Made by a program: the position numbers and the translations under genes. A stretch of DNA of 64,000 nt from Ruegeria discodermiae (GTDB lineage: Bacteria > Pseudomonadota > Alphaproteobacteria > Rhodobacterales > Rhodobacteraceae): positions 124,001 through 188,000 of the forward strand of contig NZ_JAVAMO010000001.1 in the NCBI RefSeq assembly GCF_030758345.1, read 5' to 3'. The notes beneath the pieces were generated by a model that saw only the letters and a program-made list of their open reading frames with translations, was not told the origin of the DNA and searched no databases. Positions 36,282 through 44,655 of this stretch are shown here, piece after piece; the first letter of the stretch is position 1; the number at the start of each line of letters is the position of its first letter.

Positions 36282-37262
36282 CTATTCGGCAGCCGTGGCG
36301 CGGCTTTGGCGCAGGTCGCGGGCAGACAGCCCGTGCGCGGTGCGGAAGGCGCGCGCGAAACTGGATTGTGACGAGAAGCCGGTGGCCAGCGCCACTTCCA
36401 GCAGCGGCAGGTCGGTATCGGTGACCAGCCGCCGCGCCTCGGCCAGGCGCAGATGCAGGTAGTGATCCTGCGGCGTGGTGTCCAGACGCAGGCGGAATTG
36501 CTGCTGCAGACTGCGCGGCGAGGTGCCGAGCTGTCTGGCGATCTCGGCCAGGGGCAACGGGTCATCCAGCGCCGCCTCCATCAGCGCATGCGCCTTCGCA
36601 GTCAGGGCGTTGTGCTTGTCGGTGCCGATGCGCGTCTGCGGGCGGCTTTGCGATTGCGGCCCGTCATGCAGGAAGAGGCCCGCCACGCGTGAGGCAAAGC
36701 CCGCGCCGTGGCGGGCGGCGATGATATGCAACATCATCTCGATCGCGGGCATCGCGCCGCCGCTGGTCAGGCGCTGGCCGGAGATCACGAAACGGTCGGG
36801 GCGGACATCGACCTCGGGGAAGCGGCTGGCGAAATTCTCCAGATCCTCCCAATGGGTGGTGGCGGTATGCCCATTCAGCAACCCGGCCTCGGCCAGCAGC
36901 CAGGGCCCGCCATCGATCCCGGCCAGCGTGGCGCCGCCATGTGCGATCCGGCGCAGACCGGCCAGCAGGCTGGGCGTGGCATGGCGGGCCAGATGGAACC
37001 CGGCCACCACGATCAGCAATTCGCACCCTTCAAACCGCGCCAGCGGAATTCCGGGCACCCGCAAGGCGCTGGTCAGTTCCGCAGGCTCCGGCGTGGCGGT
37101 CACGTAATCCCAGTCGAAGGCCGGGCGGTCGGCCAGCCGGTTGGCGGCGCGCATCGGATCGACCGCAGCGGCAAAGCTGAGCGTGTTGCAGTCGTCCAGC
37201 ACCAGCACACCCGTTTTCAGGGCGCGATGTTCGGGTTGGAGGATGTTTTTTGCGGGTTTCAT
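36282..37262 (-). CDS. GlxA-family regulator, probable carnitine regulator (CdhR-like)
   Basis: 326 residues from the ATG at 37262. The DJ-1/PfpI-like N-terminal domain (residues 15-190: GVLVLDDCNTLSFAAAVDPMRAANRL, LAGIDGGPWLLAEAGLLNGHTATTHWEDLENF) has Gly in the nucleophile region in place of Cys, so it is a sensor rather than an enzyme. The AraC HTH domain is at about 225-320 (LGTSPRSLQQQFRL, ATGFSSQSSFARAFRTAHG). It is divergent from the BKACE/carnitine dehydrogenase genes; in Pseudomonas a GlxA-type regulator, CdhR, activates those genes in response to carnitine. That role here is inferred from context. Confidence 0.9.
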   Translation of the reverse strand: MKPAKNILQPEHRALKTGVLVLDDCNTLSFAAAVDPMRAANRLADRPAFDWDYVTATPEPAELTSALRVPGIPLARFEGCELLIVVAGFHLARHATPSLLAGLRRIAHGGATLAGIDGGPWLLAEAGLLNGHTATTHWEDLENFASRFPEVDVRPDRFVISGQRLTSGGAMPAIEMMLHIIAARHGAGFASRVAGLFLHDGPQSQSRPQTRIGTDKHNALTAKAHALMEAALDDPLPLAEIARQLGTSPRSLQQQFRLRLDTTPQDHYLHLRLAEARRLVTDTDLPLLEVALATGFSSQSSFARAFRTAHGLSARDLRQSRATAAE

Positions 37263-37397
37263 CAAGTTCGATTCGCATGGTGACAAGTGGCTTGGAACAG
37301 GCTGCGCCAGAGTTGGACATGAAATCAAATCGGAATCCGGGGAGAAGTCTGGGGATATGACCCGGGCCAACCCGGTAAAACCTGTGGAAAACGCAAA

Positions 37398-38309
37398 ATG
37401 CCTCTGACCATGAACCGAGACGTCTTTATCACCTGTGCCGTGACCGGCTCGGGCGGCACCCAGGATCGCAGCCCGCATGTGCCACGCTCGCCGCAGGAGA
37501 TCGCCGAGAGCGCGATTGCCGCCGCCAAGGCGGGTGCGGCGGTGGTGCATTGCCATGTGCGCGACCCCGAAAGCGGCGTGCCGTCACGCGATCTGGCGCT
37601 GTATCGCGAGGTGACCGACCGCATTCGCGATGCCGAGGTCGACGTGGTGCTGAACCTCACCGCCGGGATGGGGGGCGACATGGTCTTTGGCGGGGTCGAG
37701 AGCCCGCTGCCCACAATTGCCGGTACGGATATGGTGGGGGCCAGCGAGCGGGTGGCGCATGTGGCTGAGTGCCTGCCCGAGATCTGCACGCTGGATTGCG
37801 GCACGATGAACTTTGCCGAGGCCGATTATGTCATGACCAACACGCCCGGCATGCTGACCGCGATGGGGCGTATGATGACCGAACTGGGCGTGAAGCCCGA
37901 GATCGAGGCGTTCGACACCGGTCATCTGTGGTATGCCAAGCAACTGGTCAAGGATGGGGTGCTGGAGCCCAATGCGCTGGTGCAGCTTTGCATGGGTGTG
38001 CCCTGGGGCGCGCCCGATGATCTGAATACCTTCATGGCGATGGTGAACAACGTGCCCGAAGATTGGACCTTCAGCGCCTTTGCGCTGGGCCGCAACCAGA
38101 TGGCCTATGTGGCGGCCTCGGTGCTGGCGGGCGGCAACGTGCGGGTCGGGCTGGAGGATAACCTGTGGCTCGGCAAGGGCGAGTTGGCGCAGAACTGGCA
38201 ATTGGTCGAGCGGGCAGGAACCATCATCGAAAACATGGGCGCGCGGGTGATCACTCCTGCGGAGGTGCGCGAGAAGCTGGGTCTGGTGAAGCGGGCACCT
38301 CACTCCTGA
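37398..38309 (+). CDS. BKACE family enzyme, probable 3-dehydrocarnitine cleavage enzyme
   Basis: 303 residues. TIM-barrel with the BKACE motifs ITCAVTGSGGTQDRSPHVP and the zinc ligands of VVHCHVRDPESG, plus VRVGLEDNLWLGKGELAQN at the C-terminus. A start at 37410 is also possible; both have weak ribosome sites. Next to a carnitine dehydrogenase-thioesterase fusion, the likely reaction is 3-dehydrocarnitine plus acetyl-CoA to acetoacetate plus betainyl-CoA. The assignment rests on family and gene order. A terminator-like hairpin separates it from the dehydrogenase gene. Confidence 0.9.
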   Translation: MPLTMNRDVFITCAVTGSGGTQDRSPHVPRSPQEIAESAIAAAKAGAAVVHCHVRDPESGVPSRDLALYREVTDRIRDAEVDVVLNLTAGMGGDMVFGGVESPLPTIAGTDMVGASERVAHVAECLPEICTLDCGTMNFAEADYVMTNTPGMLTAMGRMMTELGVKPEIEAFDTGHLWYAKQLVKDGVLEPNALVQLCMGVPWGAPDDLNTFMAMVNNVPEDWTFSAFALGRNQMAYVAASVLAGGNVRVGLEDNLWLGKGELAQNWQLVERAGTIIENMGARVITPAEVREKLGLVKRAPHS

Positions 38310-38323
38310 TTTTATGACTTTGA

Positions 38324-38357
38324 GGGGGTGGGCGGGCCCGCCCACCCACCCCTTTTT
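38324..38357 (+). terminator. Rho-independent terminator or attenuator inside the carnitine operon
   Basis: A GC-only palindrome centred on GTGGGCGGGCCCGCCCAC (38329-38345 region) with GGGG/CCCC extension is followed by TTTTT at 38353-38357. It lies between the BKACE and carnitine dehydrogenase genes, so downstream genes either have their own promoter or depend on read-through. Confidence 0.8.
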
Positions 38358-38390
38358 CGCCGCTGCGCGGCGTGTTTTGGAGAAACGTGA

Positions 38391-39857
38391 ATGGCAGTAG
38401 CTTCCATTATTGGCGGTGGCGTGATCGGCGGCGGATGGGCGGCGCGGTTCCTGCTCAATGGTTGGGATGTCCGGGTGTTCGACCCGGACCCCGAGGCCGA
38501 GCGCAAGATCGGTGAGGTGCTGGACAATGCCCGGCGCTCGCTGCCGGGTCTGAGCGATGTGCCGCTGCCGCCCGAAGGGCAGTTGAGCTTCCATGATGAT
38601 CTGGGTAACGCCGTGCAGGGAGCCGTCTGGATCCAGGAAAGCGTGCCCGAGCGACTTGAACTGAAACTGCGTGTTTACAGACAGTTGCAGGAGGTTTGTG
38701 ATCCTTCTGCCATCATCGGCTCTTCGACCAGCGGATTCAAACCCTCGGAGCTGCAAGAGGGCGCGCTTCGCCCCGAACAGATCGTCGTCACGCATCCGTT
38801 CAACCCGGTCTATCTGCTGCCGCTGATCGAATTGGTGACCTCTCCGGCCAATGATCCGGCGCATATCGAACGGGCCAGCGATATCCTCACCGGGCTCGGC
38901 CTCTACCCGCTGCATGTGAAAAAAGAGATCGACGCGCATATTGCCGACCGTTTCCTCGAAGCGGTCTGGCGCGAGGCGCTCTGGCTGGTCAAGGACGGTA
39001 TCGCCACCACCCATGAGATCGACGAGGCCATCCGCATGGGCTTTGGCATCCGCTGGGCGCAGATGGGCCTGTTCGAGACCTATCGCGTGGCCGGGGGCGA
39101 GGCGGGGATGCGGCATTTCATGGCGCAGTTTGGCCCGGCGCTGGAATGGCCCTGGACCAAGCTGATGGATGTGCCGGAATTCACCGATGAGTTGGTCGAC
39201 CTGATCGCCGCGCAGTCTGACGCCCAGTCGGGCCATCACGAAATCCGTCACCTGGAGCGCATCCGCGACAACAATCTGGTGGGGATGATGCGTGCGCTCA
39301 AACACCAGAACTGGGGCGCGGGCGAGGTGCTGAACCGCCATGACCAGCGGATCAAAGCGGCGATGCCCGGTCATGTGGACGAGGTGAAAGACTTGTCGCA
39401 GCCAATCCTGACCCTGTCGCGCGCCGTGCCGCTGGACTGGACCGACTATAACGGGCACATGACCGAGTCGCGATATCTTGATGCCTTTGCCAATGCCACC
39501 GACCGGTTCATGGAACTGATCGGCTGTGATGCCGACTATATCGCTTCGGGCGGCAGCTACTTTACCGCCGAGACCCATATCCGGCATCTGGACGAGACCC
39601 ATGCGGGCGCAAGGATCGAGATCCGCACGCAGATGCTGCTGGGGCAGGGTAAGAAGCTACACCTGTTCCATCGGATGTATGAGGGCGACACCCTGCTGGC
39701 CACGGGCGAAAGCTTCCTGCTGCATGTCGATCTTGAGACACGGCGGCCCTGCGCGCCATCCGCCGCGATTGAGGCGGCGATGGCCAAGGTCGCGCAGGCG
39801 CAGGCGGGCCTGCCCTATCCCGATGGGGCAGGCAGCGCGATCCGGCGACCGGAATGA
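38391..39857 (+). CDS. L-carnitine dehydrogenase fused to a thioesterase
   Basis: 488 residues. The N-terminal half (1 to about 320) is a 3-hydroxyacyl-CoA dehydrogenase-fold NAD enzyme: IIGGGVIGGGWAARFLLNGWD is the Rossmann loop, QESVPERLELK and THPFNPVYLLPLIELV the catalytic His/substrate region. The C-terminal part (about 340-488) is a hot-dog thioesterase (RAVPLDWTDYNGHMTESRYL). This fusion fits carnitine 3-dehydrogenase joined to betainyl-CoA thioesterase (CdhA plus CdhB), making 3-dehydrocarnitine and later freeing glycine betaine. A GGAG site precedes the ATG. It overlaps the SDR start (ATGA). Confidence 0.92.
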   Translation: MAVASIIGGGVIGGGWAARFLLNGWDVRVFDPDPEAERKIGEVLDNARRSLPGLSDVPLPPEGQLSFHDDLGNAVQGAVWIQESVPERLELKLRVYRQLQEVCDPSAIIGSSTSGFKPSELQEGALRPEQIVVTHPFNPVYLLPLIELVTSPANDPAHIERASDILTGLGLYPLHVKKEIDAHIADRFLEAVWREALWLVKDGIATTHEIDEAIRMGFGIRWAQMGLFETYRVAGGEAGMRHFMAQFGPALEWPWTKLMDVPEFTDELVDLIAAQSDAQSGHHEIRHLERIRDNNLVGMMRALKHQNWGAGEVLNRHDQRIKAAMPGHVDEVKDLSQPILTLSRAVPLDWTDYNGHMTESRYLDAFANATDRFMELIGCDADYIASGGSYFTAETHIRHLDETHAGARIEIRTQMLLGQGKKLHLFHRMYEGDTLLATGESFLLHVDLETRRPCAPSAAIEAAMAKVAQAQAGLPYPDGAGSAIRRPE

Positions 39858-40615
39858 GCCAGCGGGTTCTGATCACCGCTGGCGCCTCGGGCGTCGGGCG
39901 CGCTGTGGCCGAGGCTTTTGCCGCGACGGGCGCGCGGGTCTGGGTTGCGGATCTGGATAGTAAGGCGCTGGGAGAGTGTCCCTCGGACTGGCAGACAACC
40001 CGGCTTGATGTGTCGGATGAAGCTGCAATTGTCGCGATGTTCGATGACATTGCCGCGCATTGGGGTGGTCTGGACGTGCTCTGTGCCAATGCCGGGATTG
40101 CCGGGCCAACCGCCCTGGTCGAGGATGTGGCGCTTGAGGAGTGGCGCGCCTGTCTTTCGGTCAATCTGGACGGGGTCTTCCTCTGCTCCAAACACGCCGC
40201 CCCGCTGATGAAGGCGCAAGGGTCGGGTGTCATGCTGCTGACCGCGTCAACCGCGGGGCAATATGGTTACCCAAGGCGGGCGCCTTATGCGGCGTCGAAA
40301 TGGGCGGTTGTGGGGCTGGGTAAAACACTGGCGATGGAGCTTGGCCCCCACGGCATCCGTGCCAACGTGATCTGTCCCGGCGCGGTGGAAGGCCCGCGTA
40401 TGGAGCAGGTCCTTGCCCGCGAAGCGCAGGCCAAGGGCATGAGCCGTGATCAGGTTTATCAAGGCTACGCCTCGGGCACCTCGATGGGCCGGTTCATTGA
40501 GGGGCGCGACATCGCGGACCTGGCTGTCTTTCTGGCCTCGGATGCGGCACGCATGGTCTCCGGTCAGGTGATCGCTGTAGATGGGCATACGGTGAACCCC
40601 GACCCACAGGTCTAG
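39854..40615 (+). CDS. SDR-family oxidoreductase in the carnitine operon
   Basis: 253 residues. Rossmann loop ITAGASGVGRAVAEAFAATGARV, NAG motif CANAGIAGP and catalytic YAASK (about residue 150) with Ser upstream: a complete classical short-chain dehydrogenase. Start overlaps the carnitine dehydrogenase stop by ATGA, so it belongs to the same transcript. It may act on an intermediate such as 3-hydroxybutyrate, since acetoacetate is formed in the pathway; this is inference. Confidence 0.9.
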   Translation: MSQRVLITAGASGVGRAVAEAFAATGARVWVADLDSKALGECPSDWQTTRLDVSDEAAIVAMFDDIAAHWGGLDVLCANAGIAGPTALVEDVALEEWRACLSVNLDGVFLCSKHAAPLMKAQGSGVMLLTASTAGQYGYPRRAPYAASKWAVVGLGKTLAMELGPHGIRANVICPGAVEGPRMEQVLAREAQAKGMSRDQVYQGYASGTSMGRFIEGRDIADLAVFLASDAARMVSGQVIAVDGHTVNPDPQV

Positions 40616-40683
40616 GCGATCCTCATTTCGAAAAACAGTCGGTCTCAGGCCGAACAGGTCGTTGCTAAAATACCTTTTGCCTG

Positions 40684-40695
40684 ATCAAATTTGAT
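40684..40695. promoter_or_regulatory. Perfect 12-bp palindrome upstream of an SDR gene
   Basis: ATCAAATTTGAT lies 124 bases before the SDR start at 40819, in a locally AT-rich gap after the carnitine operon. Possible regulator site; no regulator is identified for it. Confidence 0.25.
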
Positions 40696-40818
40696 TGACG
40701 AGAGGTTTGAAACCATTGCCCGGGATCGAGAGCCGACCTAGTACTTAACAAGAACACTTCCCGGTCGCCTGATTTCCAAGTGGTCGAAACCTCCCTTGAT
40801 TTTATAGTCAGGATACCC

Positions 40819-41571
40819 ATGCCAGAATTTGCAATTTACCCCAGTCTGAAGAACAAAACGGTCATTGTTTCTGGCGGTGCCCAAGGCATCGGCGCCGAAA
40901 TCGTCATGGCTTTTGCTGCTCAGGGTGCTCGGGTCGGTTTCCTTGATCTCGACGAAGCCACAAGCGCCGCATTGGCGGAGCACGCCGAGGGTGTCGCGTA
41001 CGAAATCTGTGACCTTCGCGATATCGCTGCCATGCAATCGGCCCTTGAGAAACTGACCGAACGCCTCGGTTCTGCGCATGTGCTGGTCAACAATGCCGCC
41101 CGCGACGACCGCCATAGCTGGCAGGATGTGACACCAGAATATTGGGACGAACGCCAGGCCACCAACATCCGCCACATGTTCTTTGCCATCCAGTCCATCG
41201 CACCCGGAATGATCGCAAATGGAGGCGGTTCGATCATCAATTTGGGGTCGAATTCATGGTGGGAGGCGGGGGGCGGCTTTCCGGCCTACACAACGGCCAA
41301 GGCCGCCGTCCATGGGCTGACCCGGACGATGGCACGGGATCTGGGCGACCACCGCATTCGCGTGAACACGGTGGTCCCGGGTTGGATCATGACCGAACGC
41401 CAGAAAGAGCTGTGGGCAACACCCGAAGGGCTTGAAGCGCATCGCAAACGCCAGTGCCTTCCCGATTTGATCGATCCTGTCTATGTCGCGCGGATGGTGC
41501 TGTTCCTTGCTTCAGACGATGCGGCGATGTGCACGGCGAACAATTACATGGTCGAAGCTGGCTCTATTTGA
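40819..41571 (+). CDS. SDR-family oxidoreductase
   Basis: 250 residues from the ATG at 40819 (AGGA upstream); a GTG at 40780 lacks a ribosome site. Rossmann loop VSGGAQGIGAEIVMAFAAQGARV, NNAARDD, Ser in LGSNSWWEAGGGF and catalytic YTTAK are complete. The C-terminal PGWIMTERQKELW resembles sugar/polyol dehydrogenases of this superfamily. It is separated by about 200 bases from the carnitine operon and has its own upstream region, so joint function is uncertain. Confidence 0.88.
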   Translation: MPEFAIYPSLKNKTVIVSGGAQGIGAEIVMAFAAQGARVGFLDLDEATSAALAEHAEGVAYEICDLRDIAAMQSALEKLTERLGSAHVLVNNAARDDRHSWQDVTPEYWDERQATNIRHMFFAIQSIAPGMIANGGGSIINLGSNSWWEAGGGFPAYTTAKAAVHGLTRTMARDLGDHRIRVNTVVPGWIMTERQKELWATPEGLEAHRKRQCLPDLIDPVYVARMVLFLASDDAAMCTANNYMVEAGSI

Positions 41572-41647
41572 GGCAGTGCGACTGATACTTGCAGGGTGGA
41601 GTTATCTGCATTGAGAGCTTTGAGAGTGAGCATTAATGACTTGATAT

Positions 41648-42511
41648 TCAGGGATTTATATTCTCTTTCAGCATCCGTAGGTGATCCGGAAACTGACGGG
41701 CGGTGAGTTCGGCTTCGCGGATCAAGGTGTCGAAATGGGTGGTGAAGGTCTCGATCCGGTCGCGGTCACGGAAGGCGAGGTAATGGCCGCCCGCGTAAAA
41801 CACGCAGAGCAGCGGGCCGAATATGGTGATCGGGGCTGAATAGAGCCGCTTGGCGTCGAACAGGTACAGACGCAGGCGCGGGTAGAGCTGTTCGCACAGC
41901 TCCAGAAATCGGTCGATCTGTTGGTGTCGGATGTCTGCGGGAAGGCCTTCGTAATAGCCGGTGGCGCTGGCGAAGCTCTCCAACTCATAGAGCGGCAGCG
42001 CGATCTCATAATCCGACTGGGCGCTGCGCATGAAACTCAACCGGTCTTCAGAGGCCCCTATGGCCTGATCGGCGGTTCGGCCCAGATGCGGGGCGTATTC
42101 CCATTCCAGCAGCGCGCGGGTTTTCAGCATGTCGGGCAGGGCGGCGGGCACATGACGGATCTTGTAGCCCGCAGCCTCCTGATGCCATTGGAAGATACGC
42201 TCATCCACCAGCGCGCGCGGCGCTTCGGTCAGGCTGAGCGCACCGGCCAGCAACTCGGCCGCGCTTTCGGGCCGGTCCGAGAGGCTCAGCAGCCAGTCTG
42301 ACGACACCCCGAGCGCGGTGGCACAGGCCCCCACCACATGGGCATTGGGCAGGCGCGCGCCCTCATCGGTGAGCAGTTGTGAGATTGTCGAGCGATCAAC
42401 CCCGATCCACCGTGACAGCGCGCTTTGGCTGATATGGCGCTCCTCCATCGCCCGCGCCAGTCGCCGCCTGAACTGAGCAGCACGGTCGCGTTTGTCGATT
42501 TTATCACTCAT
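41648..42511 (-). CDS. XRE-family transcriptional regulator with a C-terminal sensor domain
   Basis: 287 residues. HTH_3 domain at about residues 12-75 (RRRLARAMEERHISQSALSRWIGVDRSTISQLL), then about 200 residues without a recognised motif (SFMRSAQSDYEIALPLYELESFASATGYYEGLP, RIETFTTHFDTLIREAEL). The second part may be a ligand or partner domain. Three TATCAC/GTGATA half-sites overlap and precede its own start (42502-42528), which suggests autoregulation. It is divergent from the DUF2061/desaturase genes and may control them. Confidence 0.85.
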   Translation of the reverse strand: MSDKIDKRDRAAQFRRRLARAMEERHISQSALSRWIGVDRSTISQLLTDEGARLPNAHVVGACATALGVSSDWLLSLSDRPESAAELLAGALSLTEAPRALVDERIFQWHQEAAGYKIRHVPAALPDMLKTRALLEWEYAPHLGRTADQAIGASEDRLSFMRSAQSDYEIALPLYELESFASATGYYEGLPADIRHQQIDRFLELCEQLYPRLRLYLFDAKRLYSAPITIFGPLLCVFYAGGHYLAFRDRDRIETFTTHFDTLIREAELTARQFPDHLRMLKENINP

Positions 42512-42528
42512 ATGGTGATAAATATCAC
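42502..42528. promoter_or_regulatory. Operator-like cluster of TATCAC/GTGATA half-sites
   Basis: TATCAC at 42502-42507, GTGATA at 42515-42520 and TATCAC at 42523-42528 form two inverted repeats sharing one arm, with spacers of 7 and 2 bases. The regulator ATG (42509-42511 on the minus strand) lies inside. Consistent with autorepression by the XRE protein. Confidence 0.55.
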
Positions 42529-42625
42529 ATCCGCAGATAAATGTTAATCATATTCAGAATTCTCCGCGACCGGCCCGCCCTGTACCCTTTCTGCACAAAA
42601 CAAAAACATGGGTACGGAGAAGGGA

Positions 42626-42829
42626 ATGGAAACGCGACAGCGATCTGTTGTGAAGGCCTTGGTGTGGAACCTGATGGGGCTGGCCATGATGACCTTGGTC
42701 GGCTTGGTCGCCACTGGGTCGGCAGCTGTGGGCGGCACCCTGGCGCTTGTGAACACAGCGATCGGTCTGACCATGTACATCCTCTATGAGCGTGTCTGGG
42801 CTGGAATCCGTTGGGGTCGCAATGCCTGA
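42626..42829 (+). CDS. DUF2061 small membrane protein
   Basis: 67 residues from the ATG at 42626 (GGAGAAGGG upstream). METRQRSVVKALVWNLMGLAMMTLVGLVATGS begins with the DUF2061 R-S-x-x-K-A-x-x-W pattern. Two hydrophobic helices and a C-terminal YILYERVWAGIRWG follow, also typical. Function unknown; DUF2061 genes often sit by sulfur- or lipid-related genes. It overlaps the desaturase start by 8 bases, indicating coupling. Confidence 0.85.
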   Translation: METRQRSVVKALVWNLMGLAMMTLVGLVATGSAAVGGTLALVNTAIGLTMYILYERVWAGIRWGRNA

Positions 42830-43724
42830 CCCGCGCGCCGCCACAAAGCCTGAATGGGGCACGTTTGGTCTGATCGTGATCTGTTATCTGCTTTGGGGGG
42901 CGGTTATTTTCTGGCTCTCGGCCCTGTCTATGCTGCTGGCTGTCCTCGTGGCGGGCGTTCTGGTGGCGTTTCACGCCTCGCTGACCCACGAGGTGCTGCA
43001 CGGCCATCCGTTCCGCAGGCAGGGACTCAACGAGGCGCTGATGGCGCTGCCGCTGAACCTGTGCATCCCCTATAACCGCTTTCGCGATCTGCATCTGGCC
43101 CATCACCGCGACGCCAATCTGACCGATCCCTATGACGACCCGGAATCGAACTATCTGGACCCGGCCACCTGGGTCACATTGCCTGCATGGCTGAAGGTTC
43201 TTTACGGGCTCAACAACACGCTGCTGGGGCGGATGCTAGTTGGTCCTGCTCTTGGGCAGGCCACGTTTCTTGGTGATGAATGGCGCGCGGTGCTGCGAGG
43301 TGATCGGGCGGTCTGGCGCGCGTGGGCGCAGCACCTGCCGGGGGTCGCAATCGTTCTGTGGCTGGTGGCGCTGTCGCTGATGCCGGTCTGGGCCTATCTG
43401 ATCTCGGCCTATATGGGGCTGTCGCTGCTCAAGATCCGCACCTTTCTGGAACACCGCGCCCATGAAAAGGCGCGCGCTCGTACCGTGATCATCGAGGATC
43501 GCGGCCCGCTCGCGCTGCTGTTTCTCAACAACAACCTGCATGTGGTGCATCACATGAACCCCAAGGCGGCGTGGTATCAATTGCCCGCGCTCTACCGCGA
43601 GGCGCGCGGACGGTATCAGGCCAGCAACGAGGCCTATATCTATCGCTCTTATGGCGACATCTTTCGGCGCTATTTCCTGCGCGCCAAGGACCCGGTGCCG
43701 CATCCGCTCTGGCCGAGGGGCTGA
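42822..43724 (+). CDS. Membrane fatty acid desaturase
   Basis: 300 residues from the ATG at 42822. Four hydrophobic spans and three histidine boxes that bind the di-iron centre: HEVLHGH, HLAHH and HVVHH. These are of the FA_desaturase family (acyl-lipid desaturase or carotenoid-hydroxylase-like). Active at the inner membrane, probably changing lipid saturation. Coupled to the DUF2061 gene, under the divergent XRE regulator. The exact acyl substrate cannot be read. Confidence 0.9.
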   Translation: MPDPRAATKPEWGTFGLIVICYLLWGAVIFWLSALSMLLAVLVAGVLVAFHASLTHEVLHGHPFRRQGLNEALMALPLNLCIPYNRFRDLHLAHHRDANLTDPYDDPESNYLDPATWVTLPAWLKVLYGLNNTLLGRMLVGPALGQATFLGDEWRAVLRGDRAVWRAWAQHLPGVAIVLWLVALSLMPVWAYLISAYMGLSLLKIRTFLEHRAHEKARARTVIIEDRGPLALLFLNNNLHVVHHMNPKAAWYQLPALYREARGRYQASNEAYIYRSYGDIFRRYFLRAKDPVPHPLWPRG

Positions 43725-43745
43725 TTTCGCGCCATACGGGTCGGC

Positions 43746-44648
43746 ATGAGCCTTTGGATTCCCGTCACAATCGCGGCCGCGCTGTTTCAGACCGTCCGCT
43801 TCATGCTGCAGAAAACCCTGAGCACCGTGCGGCTGACGCCTGCTGGGGCCACGTTTGCGCGCTTTGCCTATTCCGCGCCGCTGGTTGTTCTGGGCCTTGT
43901 GGCCTATCTGGCGATCACCGGCACGCCGCTGCCCGCGCTTTCCGCGCGCTTCTGGATGTTTGCCGCCATCGGCGGTACGGCGCAAATCCTGGCCACGATC
44001 TGTGTTGTGGCGCTGTTTAAGCAGCGCAACTTCGCGGTTGGCATCACCTTCAAGAAGACCGAAGTGATCCAGACCGCGCTGGTCGGGCTGATCATCCTGG
44101 GCGATAGCGTCTCCGCAGGCGGGTTCGCGGCCATTCTGTTGGGGCTCGCGGCGGTGTTCCTGTTGTCAAAAACACCCGGCGGCGAGGGCCCCTGGTGGCG
44201 GTATCTGAGCAACCGCGCCTCGGTGCTGGGGTTGGGTTCGGGCATCCTGTTCGCTTTTTCGGCGGTCAGCTATCGCGGCGCCTCGCTGGATCTGGGCGAT
44301 CTCGATCCGGCCTTTCGTGCAGGCATCACCCTGGCGGCTGTCACCAGCCTGCAGATGGTCGGCATGGCGCTGTGGCTGGCCTGGCGGGACCGGGCCGAGC
44401 TGCGGGCGGTCTGGGACACGCGCCGGACTGGTATCTTTGTCGGGCTGACCAGCATGGCCGGGTCGTTTTGCTGGTTTCTGGCCTTCACCCTGCAGAACGC
44501 GGCTTATGTAAAGGCGCTAGGCCAGGTCGAGCTGGCTTTCAGCATCCTTGCCTCGACTCTGTTCTTTCGCGAACGCATCAGCCGCCGCGAGATCGCCGGG
44601 ATCGGCATTCTCGCGCTGTCGATACTTGTTCTGGTGCTGGCGATTTAA
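43746..44648 (+). CDS. EamA/DMT-family transporter
   Basis: 300 residues with about ten hydrophobic spans in two EamA repeats (1-140 and 150-300). RLTPAGATFARFAYSAPL and AAYVKALGQVELAFSILASTLFFRERISRREIAGI are characteristic. It follows the desaturase by 21 bases and may be in the same transcript. Exporter of small metabolites; substrate unknown. Confidence 0.88.
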   Translation: MSLWIPVTIAAALFQTVRFMLQKTLSTVRLTPAGATFARFAYSAPLVVLGLVAYLAITGTPLPALSARFWMFAAIGGTAQILATICVVALFKQRNFAVGITFKKTEVIQTALVGLIILGDSVSAGGFAAILLGLAAVFLLSKTPGGEGPWWRYLSNRASVLGLGSGILFAFSAVSYRGASLDLGDLDPAFRAGITLAAVTSLQMVGMALWLAWRDRAELRAVWDTRRTGIFVGLTSMAGSFCWFLAFTLQNAAYVKALGQVELAFSILASTLFFRERISRREIAGIGILALSILVLVLAI

Positions 44649-44655
44649 GTGGCGC

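Noticed and set aside
37584-39602. 672-codon open frame on the minus strand opposite the BKACE and carnitine dehydrogenase genes
   Set aside because: It is a shadow of two well-supported genes in the opposite strand, with low-complexity His/Arg/Gln composition, no domain and no ribosome site.
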